The notes: generated by a model from the sequence alone, not told the origin. A DNA stretch of 64,000 nucleotides from Mucilaginibacter tundrae (GCF_013408825.1 NZ_JACCBZ010000012.1:57540-121539), one strand, 5' to 3'. Counted from the first letter of the stretch, positions 17,647 through 27,065 are shown. Translations and numbers: made by a program.

Positions 17647-20463
17647 ATGCCCAAAGATAACTCCATTAAATCTGTATTAATTATCGGTTCAGGTCCTATT
17701 ATTATAGGCCAAGCTTGCGAATTTGATTATGCCGGGTCGCAGGCTGCACTTTCATTAAAAGACGAAGGTATTTCGGTATCCATCATCAATAGTAACCCCG
17801 CCACCATCATGACGGATAAGGTTATTGCTGATCACGTATACCTGTTGCCGCTGACTTCTGAAAGTATTGAAAAAATATTACAAGAACAACAAATCGATGC
17901 CGTACTACCTACCATGGGTGGCCAAACAGCACTTAACCTCTGTATTGAGGTTGCCGAGCGTGGCATTTGGGAAAAATATGGTGTAAAAATAGTAGGTGTA
18001 GATTTAGCAGCTATTGAAAAAACCGAAAACCGCGAAGCTTTCCGCCAGTTGATGGTCGACATTGGCGTAGGGGTAGCAACTTCTAAAATTGCTAACTCAT
18101 TTTTAGAAGGCAAGGAAGCTGCACAGGAAATCGGATTTCCGCTAGTTATACGCCCTAGCTATACATTGGGTGGTAAAGGTGCCGGTTTCGTACATAAAAA
18201 AGAAGAATTTGATGAAGCTTTAAGTCGCGGCCTACAAGCATCACCAACCCACGAGGTTTTAGTGGAGCAGGCTGTTTTAGGCTGGAAAGAATATGAGTTA
18301 GAGTTGTTGAGAGATAATAATGATAACGTAATTATCATCTGCTCAATCGAGAACTTTGATCCGATGGGGATCCATACAGGTGACTCGATCACCGTGGCAC
18401 CTGCCATGACTTTGAGTGACCGTTGCTACCAGGAAATGCGTAACCAGGCTATTAAAATGATGCGTGCCATTGGTAATTTCGCGGGTGGCTGTAACGTACA
18501 GTTCTCGGTTAACCCGGCAAATGAAGAAATTATCGCTATCGAAATTAACCCACGTGTATCACGCTCATCAGCGTTAGCATCAAAAGCAACCGGTTACCCG
18601 ATCGCTAAAATCGCCGCTAAACTGGCAATTGGTTATAACCTTGATGAAATAGAAAATCAGATCACCAAAACAACTTCAGCTTATTTTGAGCCGACTTTGG
18701 ATTACGTGATCGTGAAGATACCTCGATGGAACTTTGATAAATTTAAAGGCGCTAACCGTGAGTTAGGCCTGCAAATGAAATCAGTAGGTGAGGTTATGGG
18801 TATAGGCCGCAGTTTTATTGAGGCTTTACAAAAAGCTTGTCAGAGTTTAGAGATCGGCCGCGCCGGACTAGGCGCCGATGGCCGCCAAAGCCGTAACCTT
18901 GATGAAATAATGCATAGCCTGGAGCATCCAAGCTGGGACAGGTTGTTCCATATTTATGATGCATTAAGCTTAGGAGTTCCGGTTGAATCGGTTAGAAAAG
19001 CGACTAAAATTGACCGTTGGTTCCTGAACCAGATTGTTGATGTGGTGAACTTGGAAACTGAGCTTCGCCGTTATAACCTGAATAACATCCCTGAAGATTT
19101 CTTCTTCACCCTTAAACAAAAAGGATTCTCTGATACGCAAATCGCTTATATATTAGGCAATGTAACTGAAGAGGACGTTTACCAACGCCGAAAATCGTTG
19201 GGTATAAAACGTGTTTATAAAATGGTAGATACCTGCGCTGCGGAATTCAACGCGCAAACACCTTATTACTACTCAACTTACGAAGGTGAGAATGAGTCTA
19301 TAGCTTCCGATAAAAAGAAAATCATCGTATTGGGCTCGGGACCAAACCGTATTGGCCAGGGTATCGAGTTTGATTATAGCTGCGTACACGGTTTGCTTGC
19401 CGCTAAAGAAGCCGGTTTTGAAGCCATCATGATTAACTGTAACCCTGAAACGGTATCAACCGATTTTAACATGGCTGATAAGCTATACTTTGAGCCGGTA
19501 TATTGGGAGCATGTCCGCGAGATCATCGAATTAGAGAAGCCTTATGGCGTAATTGTTCAGCTTGGCGGGCAAACCGCTTTGAAAATGGCTGAGAAAATGC
19601 ATGAGCATGGCATCAAGATCATTGGTACTTCGTTTGATAATATGGATATCGCCGAGGATCGCGGGCGTTTCTCCGATTTGCTGAAAGATCTGGGCATCCC
19701 TTATCCAAAATATGGCGTTGCTGAAAGTGCTGAAGAAGCATTAGAGGTTGCGCACCACGTAGGCTACCCGGTGTTGGTTCGCCCGAGTTATGTATTGGGC
19801 GGGCAGGGTATGAGCATTGTGATCAATGACGAAGATTTAGAAAAAGCGGTAGTTAGCCTGCTTAAAAACCTTCCGGGCAACCGTGTATTGATCGACCATT
19901 TCCTGGATCGTGCATCGGAAGCAGAATCAGATTCAATAAGCGATGGGGATGACGTACACATCATCGGTTTAATGGAACACATTGAGCCTGCGGGGATCCA
20001 CTCAGGCGATTCATTCGCCGTATTGCCGCCGTTTGATCTGTCGGATAACGTGATCAGCCAGATGGAAGCATATACCAAAAAGATCGCGATAGCATTAAAT
20101 GTTCGTGGTTTATTAAATATACAATTCGCTATAAAAGATGAAAAAGTTTATGTGATCGAAGCTAATCCTCGTGCGTCGCGTACGGTACCTTTTATCGCTA
20201 AAGCATACGATGTGCCTTACATCAACATCGCCGCCAAAATCATGTTAGAGGCTAATAAACTGAAAGATTTTACTATTGTCCGTAAACTTGAAGGTTACGC
20301 GATCAAAGAACCTGTGTTCTCGTTCGATAAATTCCCTGAGGTAAATAAACAATTAGGGCCGGAGATGAAATCGACAGGAGAAGCAATACGTTTTATACCA
20401 AACCTACAAGATCCATATTTCAGGCATCTGTATAAAGAGAAATCAATGTATTTGAGCAAATAA
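17647..20463 (+). CDS. carB: Carbamoyl-phosphate synthase large subunit, short form
   Basis: 938 residues. It makes carbamoyl phosphate from bicarbonate, ATP and glutamine-derived ammonia for pyrimidine and arginine synthesis, with CarA as partner. Both synthetase halves are present, each with its ATP-grasp domain: SGPIIIGQACEFDYAGSQA and the second-half SGPNRIGQGIEFDYSCVH; NPRVSRSSALASKATGYPIA and NPRASRTVPFIAKAYDVP. E. coli CarB is ~1,073 residues. The ~135 missing ones are the C-terminal MGS-like domain that binds UMP and ornithine. The stop is followed by a clean terminator, so this is a natural short form, not a frameshift. carA is not in the window. Confidence 0.95.
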   Translation: MPKDNSIKSVLIIGSGPIIIGQACEFDYAGSQAALSLKDEGISVSIINSNPATIMTDKVIADHVYLLPLTSESIEKILQEQQIDAVLPTMGGQTALNLCIEVAERGIWEKYGVKIVGVDLAAIEKTENREAFRQLMVDIGVGVATSKIANSFLEGKEAAQEIGFPLVIRPSYTLGGKGAGFVHKKEEFDEALSRGLQASPTHEVLVEQAVLGWKEYELELLRDNNDNVIIICSIENFDPMGIHTGDSITVAPAMTLSDRCYQEMRNQAIKMMRAIGNFAGGCNVQFSVNPANEEIIAIEINPRVSRSSALASKATGYPIAKIAAKLAIGYNLDEIENQITKTTSAYFEPTLDYVIVKIPRWNFDKFKGANRELGLQMKSVGEVMGIGRSFIEALQKACQSLEIGRAGLGADGRQSRNLDEIMHSLEHPSWDRLFHIYDALSLGVPVESVRKATKIDRWFLNQIVDVVNLETELRRYNLNNIPEDFFFTLKQKGFSDTQIAYILGNVTEEDVYQRRKSLGIKRVYKMVDTCAAEFNAQTPYYYSTYEGENESIASDKKKIIVLGSGPNRIGQGIEFDYSCVHGLLAAKEAGFEAIMINCNPETVSTDFNMADKLYFEPVYWEHVREIIELEKPYGVIVQLGGQTALKMAEKMHEHGIKIIGTSFDNMDIAEDRGRFSDLLKDLGIPYPKYGVAESAEEALEVAHHVGYPVLVRPSYVLGGQGMSIVINDEDLEKAVVSLLKNLPGNRVLIDHFLDRASEAESDSISDGDDVHIIGLMEHIEPAGIHSGDSFAVLPPFDLSDNVISQMEAYTKKIAIALNVRGLLNIQFAIKDEKVYVIEANPRASRTVPFIAKAYDVPYINIAAKIMLEANKLKDFTIVRKLEGYAIKEPVFSFDKFPEVNKQLGPEMKSTGEAIRFIPNLQDPYFRHLYKEKSMYLSK

Positions 20464-20487
20464 GCTTAAAGCAACAATTCAATATCG

Positions 20488-20518
20488 AAGGCGAAAGGTG
20501 TATATCTTTCGCCTTTTT
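20488..20518 (+). terminator. Rho-independent terminator of carB
   Basis: AAGGCGAAAG (20488-20497) pairs with CTTTCGCCTT (20506-20515) around an 8-base loop, followed by a run of T. Confidence 0.9.
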
Positions 20519-20530
20519 AATATCTCCTTT

Positions 20531-20959
20531 TTATTTCTCTACCTGTATACCCGTCGCCTCGAATATTAACCCTTTTGGATTGGTGGCATGCTGTGTTTTT
20601 TGACCAACTATATGCTGACTATCATCGGCTGCAAATTGCCTTGACGCAACTCCCTCAACAATTACAGTATGACCGGCTAAGCGTGTTGGTACGTCGACAT
20701 TATATTTAGCAGAGTGTACGGTAATTACTTTTCCGCCGCCGGCATCTATGTTAAACCAGCCGCCCCTGCTTTTGATAACTTTTGTTACTACACCCCTTAT
20801 AGTAGTGCTTATCCGTGGTTTAGTATCCATAAAAGCATCAAGCCGGTATGCCTCAATTATTTCGGATCCGTTTGGTTTTTCTCCGTAAACGTCACCTTTT
20901 CTTTGAGCGAAGGCAACAGTTGAAGATAGTATGGAAATGGCAAGCAGTAGTGTTTTCAT
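20531..20959 (-). CDS. Small exported protein, DUF4920-like
   Basis: 142 residues with a signal peptide (MKTLLLAISILSSTVAFAQ). The rest (residues ~25-142) resembles the DUF4920 family: a YGEKPNGSEIIEA opening, then GVVTKVIKSRGGWFNIDAGGGKVITVHSAKYNVDVP and HTVIVEGVASRQF, an OB-like beta fold. In many relatives the central motif has Cys (CQKKGCW); here it is SRGGWF, so any Cys chemistry is lost. Periplasmic; function unknown. It lies downstream of radA beyond a long inverted repeat. Confidence 0.6.
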   Translation of the reverse strand: MKTLLLAISILSSTVAFAQRKGDVYGEKPNGSEIIEAYRLDAFMDTKPRISTTIRGVVTKVIKSRGGWFNIDAGGGKVITVHSAKYNVDVPTRLAGHTVIVEGVASRQFAADDSQHIVGQKTQHATNPKGLIFEATGIQVEK

Positions 20960-21034
20960 GTTATTGTGTTTAGATGAGTAACACTTATTTTGTTGGTTGG
21001 TTTGCGGCGTTTTTAATAAGCAGGTTGGATATTA

Positions 21035-21096
21035 TGCTGAGCGTGGTCGAAGCATGTGCGTAAAGGCGGGCCCACATGCTTCGACTACGCTCAGCA
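21035..21096. repeat. REP-like long inverted repeat
   Basis: Two 24-base arms (21035-21058 and 21073-21096) are complementary except for one G-T pair, with a 14-base spacer. The core TCGAAGCATGTG with TGCTGAGCG resembles the extragenic palindromes found in many copies in environmental bacteria. It lies between radA and the DUF4920-like gene and could end the radA transcript. Confidence 0.75.
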
Positions 21097-21123
21097 TGAC
21101 ACACTCTACATTATAAATATATT

Positions 21124-22581
21124 CTATCCGAAAAGCAATCCAAATACCTCTTCAATATTCCCAACCGTTTTCACTTCAATTTTGTAGCGGGAAAGGTCGA
21201 TGCGCTTTTTATCCTTGCCGCCGCCTGAGGGGAGGTTATATTTGGAGATAAAGATCTGCTCGAAACCTAATTTTTCAGCCTCGGCTATGCGTTGCTCTAC
21301 ACGGTTAACTGCACGGATTTCACCCGATAAACCTATTTCTCCTGCGAAACAGGTTTTGAATGGGATAGGGATATCTTCGTTGGAGGATATAATGGCTGCA
21401 GCCAATCCCAAATCTATTGCCGGGTCTTCTACACGGATACCGCCGGTAATGTTGAGAAATACGTCTTTTATGCCGAGTTTGAAGCCGCAACGCTTTTCTA
21501 ATACCGCCAATAGCATACTCATACGTTTGGTATCAAATCCGGTGGCTGTACGTTGCGGCGTGCCATATGGCGAAATACTTACCAGTGCCTGGGTCTCTAT
21601 CAGCATTGGCCGCATACCCTCTAAAGTTGCGGATATGGTAATGCCGCTCAACGGCTCATCTCGTTGGGATAATAATATTTCGGATGGGTTGGATACTTCG
21701 CGCAAGCCTTCGCCCAACATTTCGTAGATGCCCAGTTCTGATGCGGAACCAAAGCGATTTTTAACTGCCCGTAAAATGCGGTAAACATGGTGCCTGTCGC
21801 CTTCAAACTGTAGAACTGTATCAACCATGTGTTCCAGTATTTTAGGGCCTGCAATCATGCCGTCTTTGGTTATATGGCCAATGAGGAATACCGGTGTAGA
21901 GCTTTCCTTGGCGAAACGCAATAGTTCGGCAGTACACTCACGCACCTGGGAAACGCTGCCCGGTGTTGATTCTATGTGTGATGAATGCAGTGTTTGTATA
22001 GAATCCACAACAACCAGATCAGGCTCCAACTGCTCGATCTGTTTGAATATGTTTTGGGTAGATGTTTCGGTCAGGATGTAGCAGTTTCTGCCAAACTTTA
22101 AAGTACTTTCTCCTGATTCCTGATTCTTGACTCTTGATTCTGTCCCCGCAGGGTCAAGTCGCTCCGCACGCATTTTGATCTGGCGTTCGCTTTCCTCGCC
22201 TGAAATATACAATACTTTGATGGCAGGCATACTCAAAGCCAGCTGCAGCATTAAGGTTGATTTGCCGATGCCCGGCTCGCCGCCAATCAATACCAATGAC
22301 CCGGCTACGATGCCGCCACCTAATACCCGGTTAAACTCCTTGTCGGGTGTAAGCATGCGGTGCTCTTCACTGAAAGTAATATCGGGGATCTCTACCGGTT
22401 TATTGGCGCGTTGCTGGGTGGTGGATGATGTTGCTTTCCAATCAGGTACCGAACTGTTTGGTTTTTCGATGATCTCCTCCACAAAAGTATTCCATGCCCC
22501 GCACGACGGGCATTTGCCCAGCCACTTTGGTGCCTCGAAGCCACAACTCTGGCAGAAATATGCGATTTTGGATTTAGCCAT
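21124..22581 (-). CDS. radA: DNA repair protein RadA/Sms
   Basis: The 485-residue branch-migration helicase acts in homologous recombination. The N-terminal zinc finger uses C10, C13, C24 and C27 (CQSCGFEAPKWLGKCPSCGAW). Walker A is GGEPGIGKST at ~residues 100-109, the RadA-specific KNRFG motif is intact (VKNRFGSASELG), and the C-terminal Lon-protease-like domain ends EEVFGLLFG. One oddity is an in-frame insertion of ~20 residues after RAERL (residues ~143-163, bases 22,093-22,155), made largely of a 7-base tandem repeat. Relatives, from memory, run almost directly from the RAERL-type helix into NCYILTETS. Confidence 0.94.
   Translation of the reverse strand: MAKSKIAYFCQSCGFEAPKWLGKCPSCGAWNTFVEEIIEKPNSSVPDWKATSSTTQQRANKPVEIPDITFSEEHRMLTPDKEFNRVLGGGIVAGSLVLIGGEPGIGKSTLMLQLALSMPAIKVLYISGEESERQIKMRAERLDPAGTESRVKNQESGESTLKFGRNCYILTETSTQNIFKQIEQLEPDLVVVDSIQTLHSSHIESTPGSVSQVRECTAELLRFAKESSTPVFLIGHITKDGMIAGPKILEHMVDTVLQFEGDRHHVYRILRAVKNRFGSASELGIYEMLGEGLREVSNPSEILLSQRDEPLSGITISATLEGMRPMLIETQALVSISPYGTPQRTATGFDTKRMSMLLAVLEKRCGFKLGIKDVFLNITGGIRVEDPAIDLGLAAAIISSNEDIPIPFKTCFAGEIGLSGEIRAVNRVEQRIAEAEKLGFEQIFISKYNLPSGGGKDKKRIDLSRYKIEVKTVGNIEEVFGLLFG
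22113..22140. repeat. Four tandem 7-base units inside radA
   Basis: On the plus strand the units are CTGATTC, CTGATTC, TTGACTC and TTGATTC. The array lies inside the extra segment of radA and is read through in frame. Confidence 0.8.
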
Positions 22582-22826
22582 TTACATTTCAAATATACGA
22601 AAACTAAATGGTTTTTACTAATTAAATTAGCATTTACTATGCTGTTTCTATTCCAATATGCCCAAAGTATTATCTCAAGTGGAGTATCCAATCACAACTT
22701 AATCTTATAAATCACCCATTAAAATAAACGCCGAAATAACGTAACATTATTGGTGTCAATCAGATGGCTTATTTGACAATACAAATAACTTATTTTTATC
22801 TTTAGTTCGATAAACCACCACATATC

Positions 22827-24281
22827 ATGAAAACCAAAAACCTGCTGATCCTGCCACTTTTTATTTTATTGTCCCAAATCAGGGTAAATGCGCAGTCGGC
22901 TGATAGTATCCGTATAAAAATAAAGCAGGTTGAAAGTGATATATTACCAATGATGTATGTAGATGGGGATAAACTAATGACCCTGGAACAGCGTATGGCA
23001 TTTTATAAAGTTAAGGGATTAAGTATAGCGGTTATTCATAATTATAAAATAGAATGGGCAAAGGGCTATGGCTTTGCCAATGATAGCCTGAAAATACCGG
23101 TAACCGCACATACTCTTTTCCAGGCAGGGTCTATCAGCAAATCTTTGAATTCTGTTGGGGTATTAAAATTGATGCAGGAAAAAAAGATTGATCTGTATAG
23201 CGATATCAATAACTACTTAATCAGTTGGAAGTTTCCTTATGATTCACTATCAAAAGGAAAAAAGATCAATATGGCAAATTTGCTTAGTCATACGGCAGGT
23301 TTATCAGTACATGGCTTTGGTGGCTATACTGTTAATGATCCGGTGCCTAGTGTTATCCAGGTGTTAAACGGCGAAAAACCTGCAAATTCCCCGGCAGTGC
23401 GTTCCATGTACGCCCCAGGGCTTAAATATGAATATTCGGGTGGTGGTGTCACTATTTCGCAATTAATAGTAATGGATATTACCCATCAGCCCTATGCACA
23501 ATATATGTATAACAATGTATTGAAACCGTTAAACATGACAGAAAGCACTTATGAACAACCGCCTGTAAATGTGAAGCCCCAAATACTGGCTGTTGCGTAT
23601 GACGGTGATAAAGCGATTAAGGGCCAGCATCATATTTATCCCGAACAGGCAGCCGCAGGTTTGTGGACCAATCCTACAGATCTTTCTAAATATATTATTG
23701 AAACACAATTGGCTTATGAAGGAAAATCACATAAAGTATTGGACCAGAAAAGCACACAAATACGCCTTACACCCTATATTGATAAAATAGCTGCTTTAGG
23801 ATGTTTTATATACGACGTTGATGGTGTAAAATATTTCAGCCATGAAGGAGAGGACGCGGGTTTCAGTGCTATATATTATGGATCTGTGCAGGGTGGCAAT
23901 GGTGTGGTGGTAATGGTAAACTCATACAATAACACCTTAATGAAAGAGGTGGTTAATAGTGTGGCGCAGGTTTATCATTTTAAGGGATTGAATACATCAT
24001 CCGCTAAAAAAATAATTGCTGTTCCCGATAGTGTTTTACAAACTTATACCGGCGATTATGAACTTGAACCCGGTTTTATTTTAACTATTTCACGTGAGGG
24101 CAGTCAACTGTTTGGCAAAGCAGGAAAACAAACAAAATTGCCAATTTATCCAGAGGCAAAAAATAAGTTCTTTTCGATAATGGCTAATGCCGAGGTGGAA
24201 TTCGTTAAAAACGACCAAGGAGTAATAAGTGAATTAATACTTTATCAGGGTGGGGAACACCCTGCGAAAAGGATAAAATAA
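22827..24281 (+). CDS. Exported serine hydrolase, beta-lactamase/PBP (AmpC-like) fold
   Basis: 484 residues with a signal peptide (MKTKNLLILPLFILLSQIRVNAQ). The beta-lactamase family domain has the nucleophile motif S102-I-S-K105 (FQAGSISKSL). The second motif, usually YxN, reads YSG (KYEYSGGGVTISQL), and the late motif is H-E-G (FSHEGEDAGFSAIYYG). The last ~100 residues form a separate lipocalin-like beta domain (YTGDYELEPGFILTISREG). Such proteins are peptidases or esterases more often than true beta-lactamases. The substrate is unknown. Monocistronic by its spacing. Confidence 0.82.
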   Translation: MKTKNLLILPLFILLSQIRVNAQSADSIRIKIKQVESDILPMMYVDGDKLMTLEQRMAFYKVKGLSIAVIHNYKIEWAKGYGFANDSLKIPVTAHTLFQAGSISKSLNSVGVLKLMQEKKIDLYSDINNYLISWKFPYDSLSKGKKINMANLLSHTAGLSVHGFGGYTVNDPVPSVIQVLNGEKPANSPAVRSMYAPGLKYEYSGGGVTISQLIVMDITHQPYAQYMYNNVLKPLNMTESTYEQPPVNVKPQILAVAYDGDKAIKGQHHIYPEQAAAGLWTNPTDLSKYIIETQLAYEGKSHKVLDQKSTQIRLTPYIDKIAALGCFIYDVDGVKYFSHEGEDAGFSAIYYGSVQGGNGVVVMVNSYNNTLMKEVVNSVAQVYHFKGLNTSSAKKIIAVPDSVLQTYTGDYELEPGFILTISREGSQLFGKAGKQTKLPIYPEAKNKFFSIMANAEVEFVKNDQGVISELILYQGGEHPAKRIK

Positions 24282-24368
24282 ATTAATTAAAACAGAGCGG
24301 TTATTCAGCTTTCGCGATTGCTTAATTCCTCGGCAATGACGTAGGAGTAATGGGAGAACATTAAACCA

Positions 24369-24405
24369 AAAAGTGCAGATGCCCTATTCGAACATCTGCA
24401 CTTTT
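24369..24405. terminator. Bidirectional terminator hairpin
   Basis: AAAAGTGCAGATG (24369-24381) pairs perfectly with CATCTGCACTTTT (24393-24405). It lies between the convergent serine hydrolase and RNase G genes. Confidence 0.85.
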
Positions 24406-24427
24406 CAATATGCTGTAATCTGCAAAT

Positions 24428-25978
24428 TTATAACTTAATCTCTTCTTCTTTCGCGTTGAAGAAGTGGAACTCGGCTATTTGGTAAGCAGGGTTGCTTTTA
24501 ACCTTGATCCATTTGCCATACTTAAAGTACCACTTCATTTGCAGTGTTACCAGGCCTTTTTTAATGTAGGCCTCGATATATGGGTGAACGCAAAGCGTAA
24601 TATTTTTTTCGTTTTGCTCATCTAAAATGTAATTGAAATTGTTTTCAATATCATCTATCAGCAAAATAGTTGGGCGTATGGTGCCCGTGCCACCACATGC
24701 GGGGCAAACCTCGCTGGTAACAATGTTCATTTCGGGGCGCACACGCTGGCGAGTTATTTGTACCAGCCCAAATTTGCTCGGAGGCAAAATGGTGTGTTTG
24801 GCTCTGTCATGAGCCATCTCATCGCGCAGGTAATCAAAAAGTTCCTTACGGTTTTGCGGTTTGTGCATATCGATAAAATCAATCACCACAATACCGCCCA
24901 TATCGCGCAGGCGCAGTTGACGTGCAATTTCTTTAGCCGCTTCCTTATTTACCTGGAAAGCGTTTTCTTCCTGGTTCTCCTTATTGGCTGTACGGTTACC
25001 GCTGTTCACATCAATAACATGCAATGCTTCTGTATGCTCAATAACTAAATATGCGCCACCGGCAAGGTTTACCGTTTTTCCAAAAGCACCCTTAATTTGT
25101 TTGTCGACACCGAAGTGTTCAAACAAAGGATCCTTATGTTTATGCAGGCGTACAATACTTTCCAGATCAGGTGATATTTCGTGGATATATGACTTCACTT
25201 CTTCATACATGGCGTTATCATTTACCGTAATGCCTTGAAAATCGGCATTTAGCAAATCACGCAAGATGGTGGAAGTACGGCCAATCTCACCTAAAATCTT
25301 TTTAGAGGGCTCAACCGATGGCAGACGGGTAATAAATGATTCCCATTTTGATATCAGGTCAAGTAAATCCTTCTGCATTTCGGCAACGCCTTTCCCTTCG
25401 GAAACGGTACGTATAATAACGCCAAAATGAGCAGGTTTTATGCTCTCAACAATTTTACGCAAGCGGGTACGCTCGGTATTGCTTTTTATTTTTTTGGAGA
25501 TGGAAATTACTTCAGAAAAAGGCACCAATACCACATAACGCCCGGCTATGGATAAGTCGGCGCTTAAGCGTGGGCCCTTGGTTGAAATGGGCTCCTTGGC
25601 TATCTGTACGGGAATCAGCTGATTTTTAGTTAAAACTTCGGAGATCTTGCCTCCTTTGTTTATATCAGCATCAAGCTTAAAGTTATCTAAAAGCTTTGAT
25701 TGATAACCACCGCTACGCACTTGTTTGGCAAGCTTAAGCAGGCTTTGTACCTGCGGCCCCAAATCAAGATAATGCAAAAAGGCATCCTTCTCGTAACCTA
25801 CATCAACAAAAGCGGCATTAAGGCTGGGCATAATTTTTTTAATGCGGCCCAAATAAATATCACCAACAGTATAATTGTTGCTGATTTGCTCTTTATGAAG
25901 TTCTACAAGTTGTTTATCCTGTAATAATGCAATAGTAGCCCCGTTGGGGGTTGAATCGATAATTAATTCCTTTATCAA
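24428..25978 (-). CDS. rng: Ribonuclease E/G family endoribonuclease
   Basis: The 516-residue protein is the size of RNase G and lacks the long degradosome-scaffold tail of E. coli RNase E. It processes rRNA 5' ends and degrades mRNA. An S1 domain (VGDIYLGRIKKIMPSLNAAFVDVGYEKDAFLHYLDL) lies near residues 37-75. The catalytic core has GGAYLVIEHTEALHVIDVNSGN and GGIVVIDFIDM, with the metal-binding Asp residues. The Zn-link EVCPACGGTGT is present. Length and motifs are complete. The minus-strand genes upstream are separated from it by a strong hairpin. Confidence 0.93.
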   Translation of the reverse strand: MIKELIIDSTPNGATIALLQDKQLVELHKEQISNNYTVGDIYLGRIKKIMPSLNAAFVDVGYEKDAFLHYLDLGPQVQSLLKLAKQVRSGGYQSKLLDNFKLDADINKGGKISEVLTKNQLIPVQIAKEPISTKGPRLSADLSIAGRYVVLVPFSEVISISKKIKSNTERTRLRKIVESIKPAHFGVIIRTVSEGKGVAEMQKDLLDLISKWESFITRLPSVEPSKKILGEIGRTSTILRDLLNADFQGITVNDNAMYEEVKSYIHEISPDLESIVRLHKHKDPLFEHFGVDKQIKGAFGKTVNLAGGAYLVIEHTEALHVIDVNSGNRTANKENQEENAFQVNKEAAKEIARQLRLRDMGGIVVIDFIDMHKPQNRKELFDYLRDEMAHDRAKHTILPPSKFGLVQITRQRVRPEMNIVTSEVCPACGGTGTIRPTILLIDDIENNFNYILDEQNEKNITLCVHPYIEAYIKKGLVTLQMKWYFKYGKWIKVKSNPAYQIAEFHFFNAKEEEIKL

Positions 25979-26049
25979 TGCTACTCCATTTCTTAATTAC
26001 AGCCAAAAGGCCATAGGTGTATAAGAGGGTAAAAAACAGTAACTAAAAT

Positions 26050-26073
26050 AACCTGCCGGTTAGCCGGCAGGTT
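26050..26073 (-). terminator. Terminator of the HU-TPR-small basic protein unit
   Basis: Perfect 10-bp stem (AACCTGCCGG 26050-26059, CCGGCAGGTT 26064-26073) with loop TTAG. Read on the minus strand it is followed by TATTTTAG. Confidence 0.8.
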
Positions 26074-26098
26074 AAATAAACGCTTTATAAAAAGCAGC

Positions 26099-26188
26099 CT
26101 ATTTCTTTTTATGTCTATTTTTTCTTAAACGTTTTTTACGTTTGTGGGTAGCCATTTTGTGTCTTTTACGTTTTTTACCGCTGGGCAT
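26099..26188 (-). CDS. 29-residue basic protein, AURKAIP1/COX24-like
   Basis: The frame encodes MPSGKKRKRHKMATHKRKKR followed by nine more residues ending in KKK. About half of the residues are Lys or Arg. It resembles the short AURKAIP1/COX24-domain proteins of Bacteroidota, whose mitochondrial relative is the small-subunit ribosomal protein mS38. By that resemblance it is probably an rRNA-binding ribosomal accessory protein. It starts 23 bases after the TPR gene and is followed by a terminator, so it is the last gene of an HU-TPR-small protein unit. It is short enough to be missed by standard gene calling. Confidence 0.75.
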   Translation of the reverse strand: MPSGKKRKRHKMATHKRKKRLRKNRHKKK

Positions 26189-26211
26189 AATAATAATAAT
26201 TTAAATGTTAT

Positions 26212-27060
26212 TTAATTTTTTAATTCCTTTATGTACTCGTCGATCTTCTGATCAAATGTAGGATCAGGCATCATCGTTTTACACTTTTCGTAAGCAGCAA
26301 TTGCTTCCTGTTTCATCCCAAGCTGCTTGTAACTCTCAGCAAGATAGAAATATGGCTCGATACCGGGTTTTTGCGCAATGATGGTTTTAAACCTCTCAAC
26401 AGCTTTTTCAAACTGACCCGATTTCATGGCAAACATACCCAAATTTAATTCGGCATTGTAGTTTGTAGGATCTTGCCTTACTACATCAAGCAGTAAACCA
26501 ATACCTTGCATCGGCGGGCCGCCCCCATTTACATAAGCAATACCCAAACCTGTTTTAGCATCAAGGCTTTCAGGTTTTAGCTTCGTAGCCACCTGGAACG
26601 CTTCAACCGCATTGGCATCAAATACCGGCTGCGCTGTAGTGTCCTGAGCTTGTTTGTAAGCATCGTTAAAATGATTACCAGCAACAATCCAGCTTTCAGC
26701 AGTATTTTCACTCCGGGCAATTGCCTGGTAATAAAACGCCGCAGGGCCGGGTTGATTAATAACATCCCACTGTTTAGCAAGCTTTTGCTCCAAAGCCAAT
26801 TTATCCGCATCAGTACCAGCATTCTTCAACTGATCTTCCAATCCGCCGATTTTTACTGATAATGTATCCCCAATGAATTTTTTAGCTGATGCAGATACAG
26901 TTTGAATAGTAACATCGCTGCTTGGCTTGTCAGCCTTTGCAACGCTGCCTGTACCTTTTTTTACTGACGCCTCCGTAGAGCCTTTAACTGGAGGCAATGA
27001 ATACAAATAGCCGATAACAGCAACTACTGCTACAATAACGACTATTTGTTTTTGTTTCAT
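26212..27060 (-). CDS. Membrane-anchored TPR protein
   Basis: 282 residues. Residues ~5-24 are one hydrophobic segment (IVVIVAVVAVIGYLYSLPPV) and the rest is extracytoplasmic. Tetratricopeptide repeats run through residues ~100-280 (AEAFQVATKLKPESLDAKTGLGIAYV; YNAELNLGMFAMKSGQFEKAVERFKTII; PYFYLAESYKQLGMKQEAIAAYEKCK). TPRs are protein-binding scaffolds and no partner is identifiable. It starts 5 bases after the HU stop, a tight operon. Confidence 0.82.
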   Translation of the reverse strand: MKQKQIVVIVAVVAVIGYLYSLPPVKGSTEASVKKGTGSVAKADKPSSDVTIQTVSASAKKFIGDTLSVKIGGLEDQLKNAGTDADKLALEQKLAKQWDVINQPGPAAFYYQAIARSENTAESWIVAGNHFNDAYKQAQDTTAQPVFDANAVEAFQVATKLKPESLDAKTGLGIAYVNGGGPPMQGIGLLLDVVRQDPTNYNAELNLGMFAMKSGQFEKAVERFKTIIAQKPGIEPYFYLAESYKQLGMKQEAIAAYEKCKTMMPDPTFDQKIDEYIKELKN

Positions 27061-27065
27061 GATAA

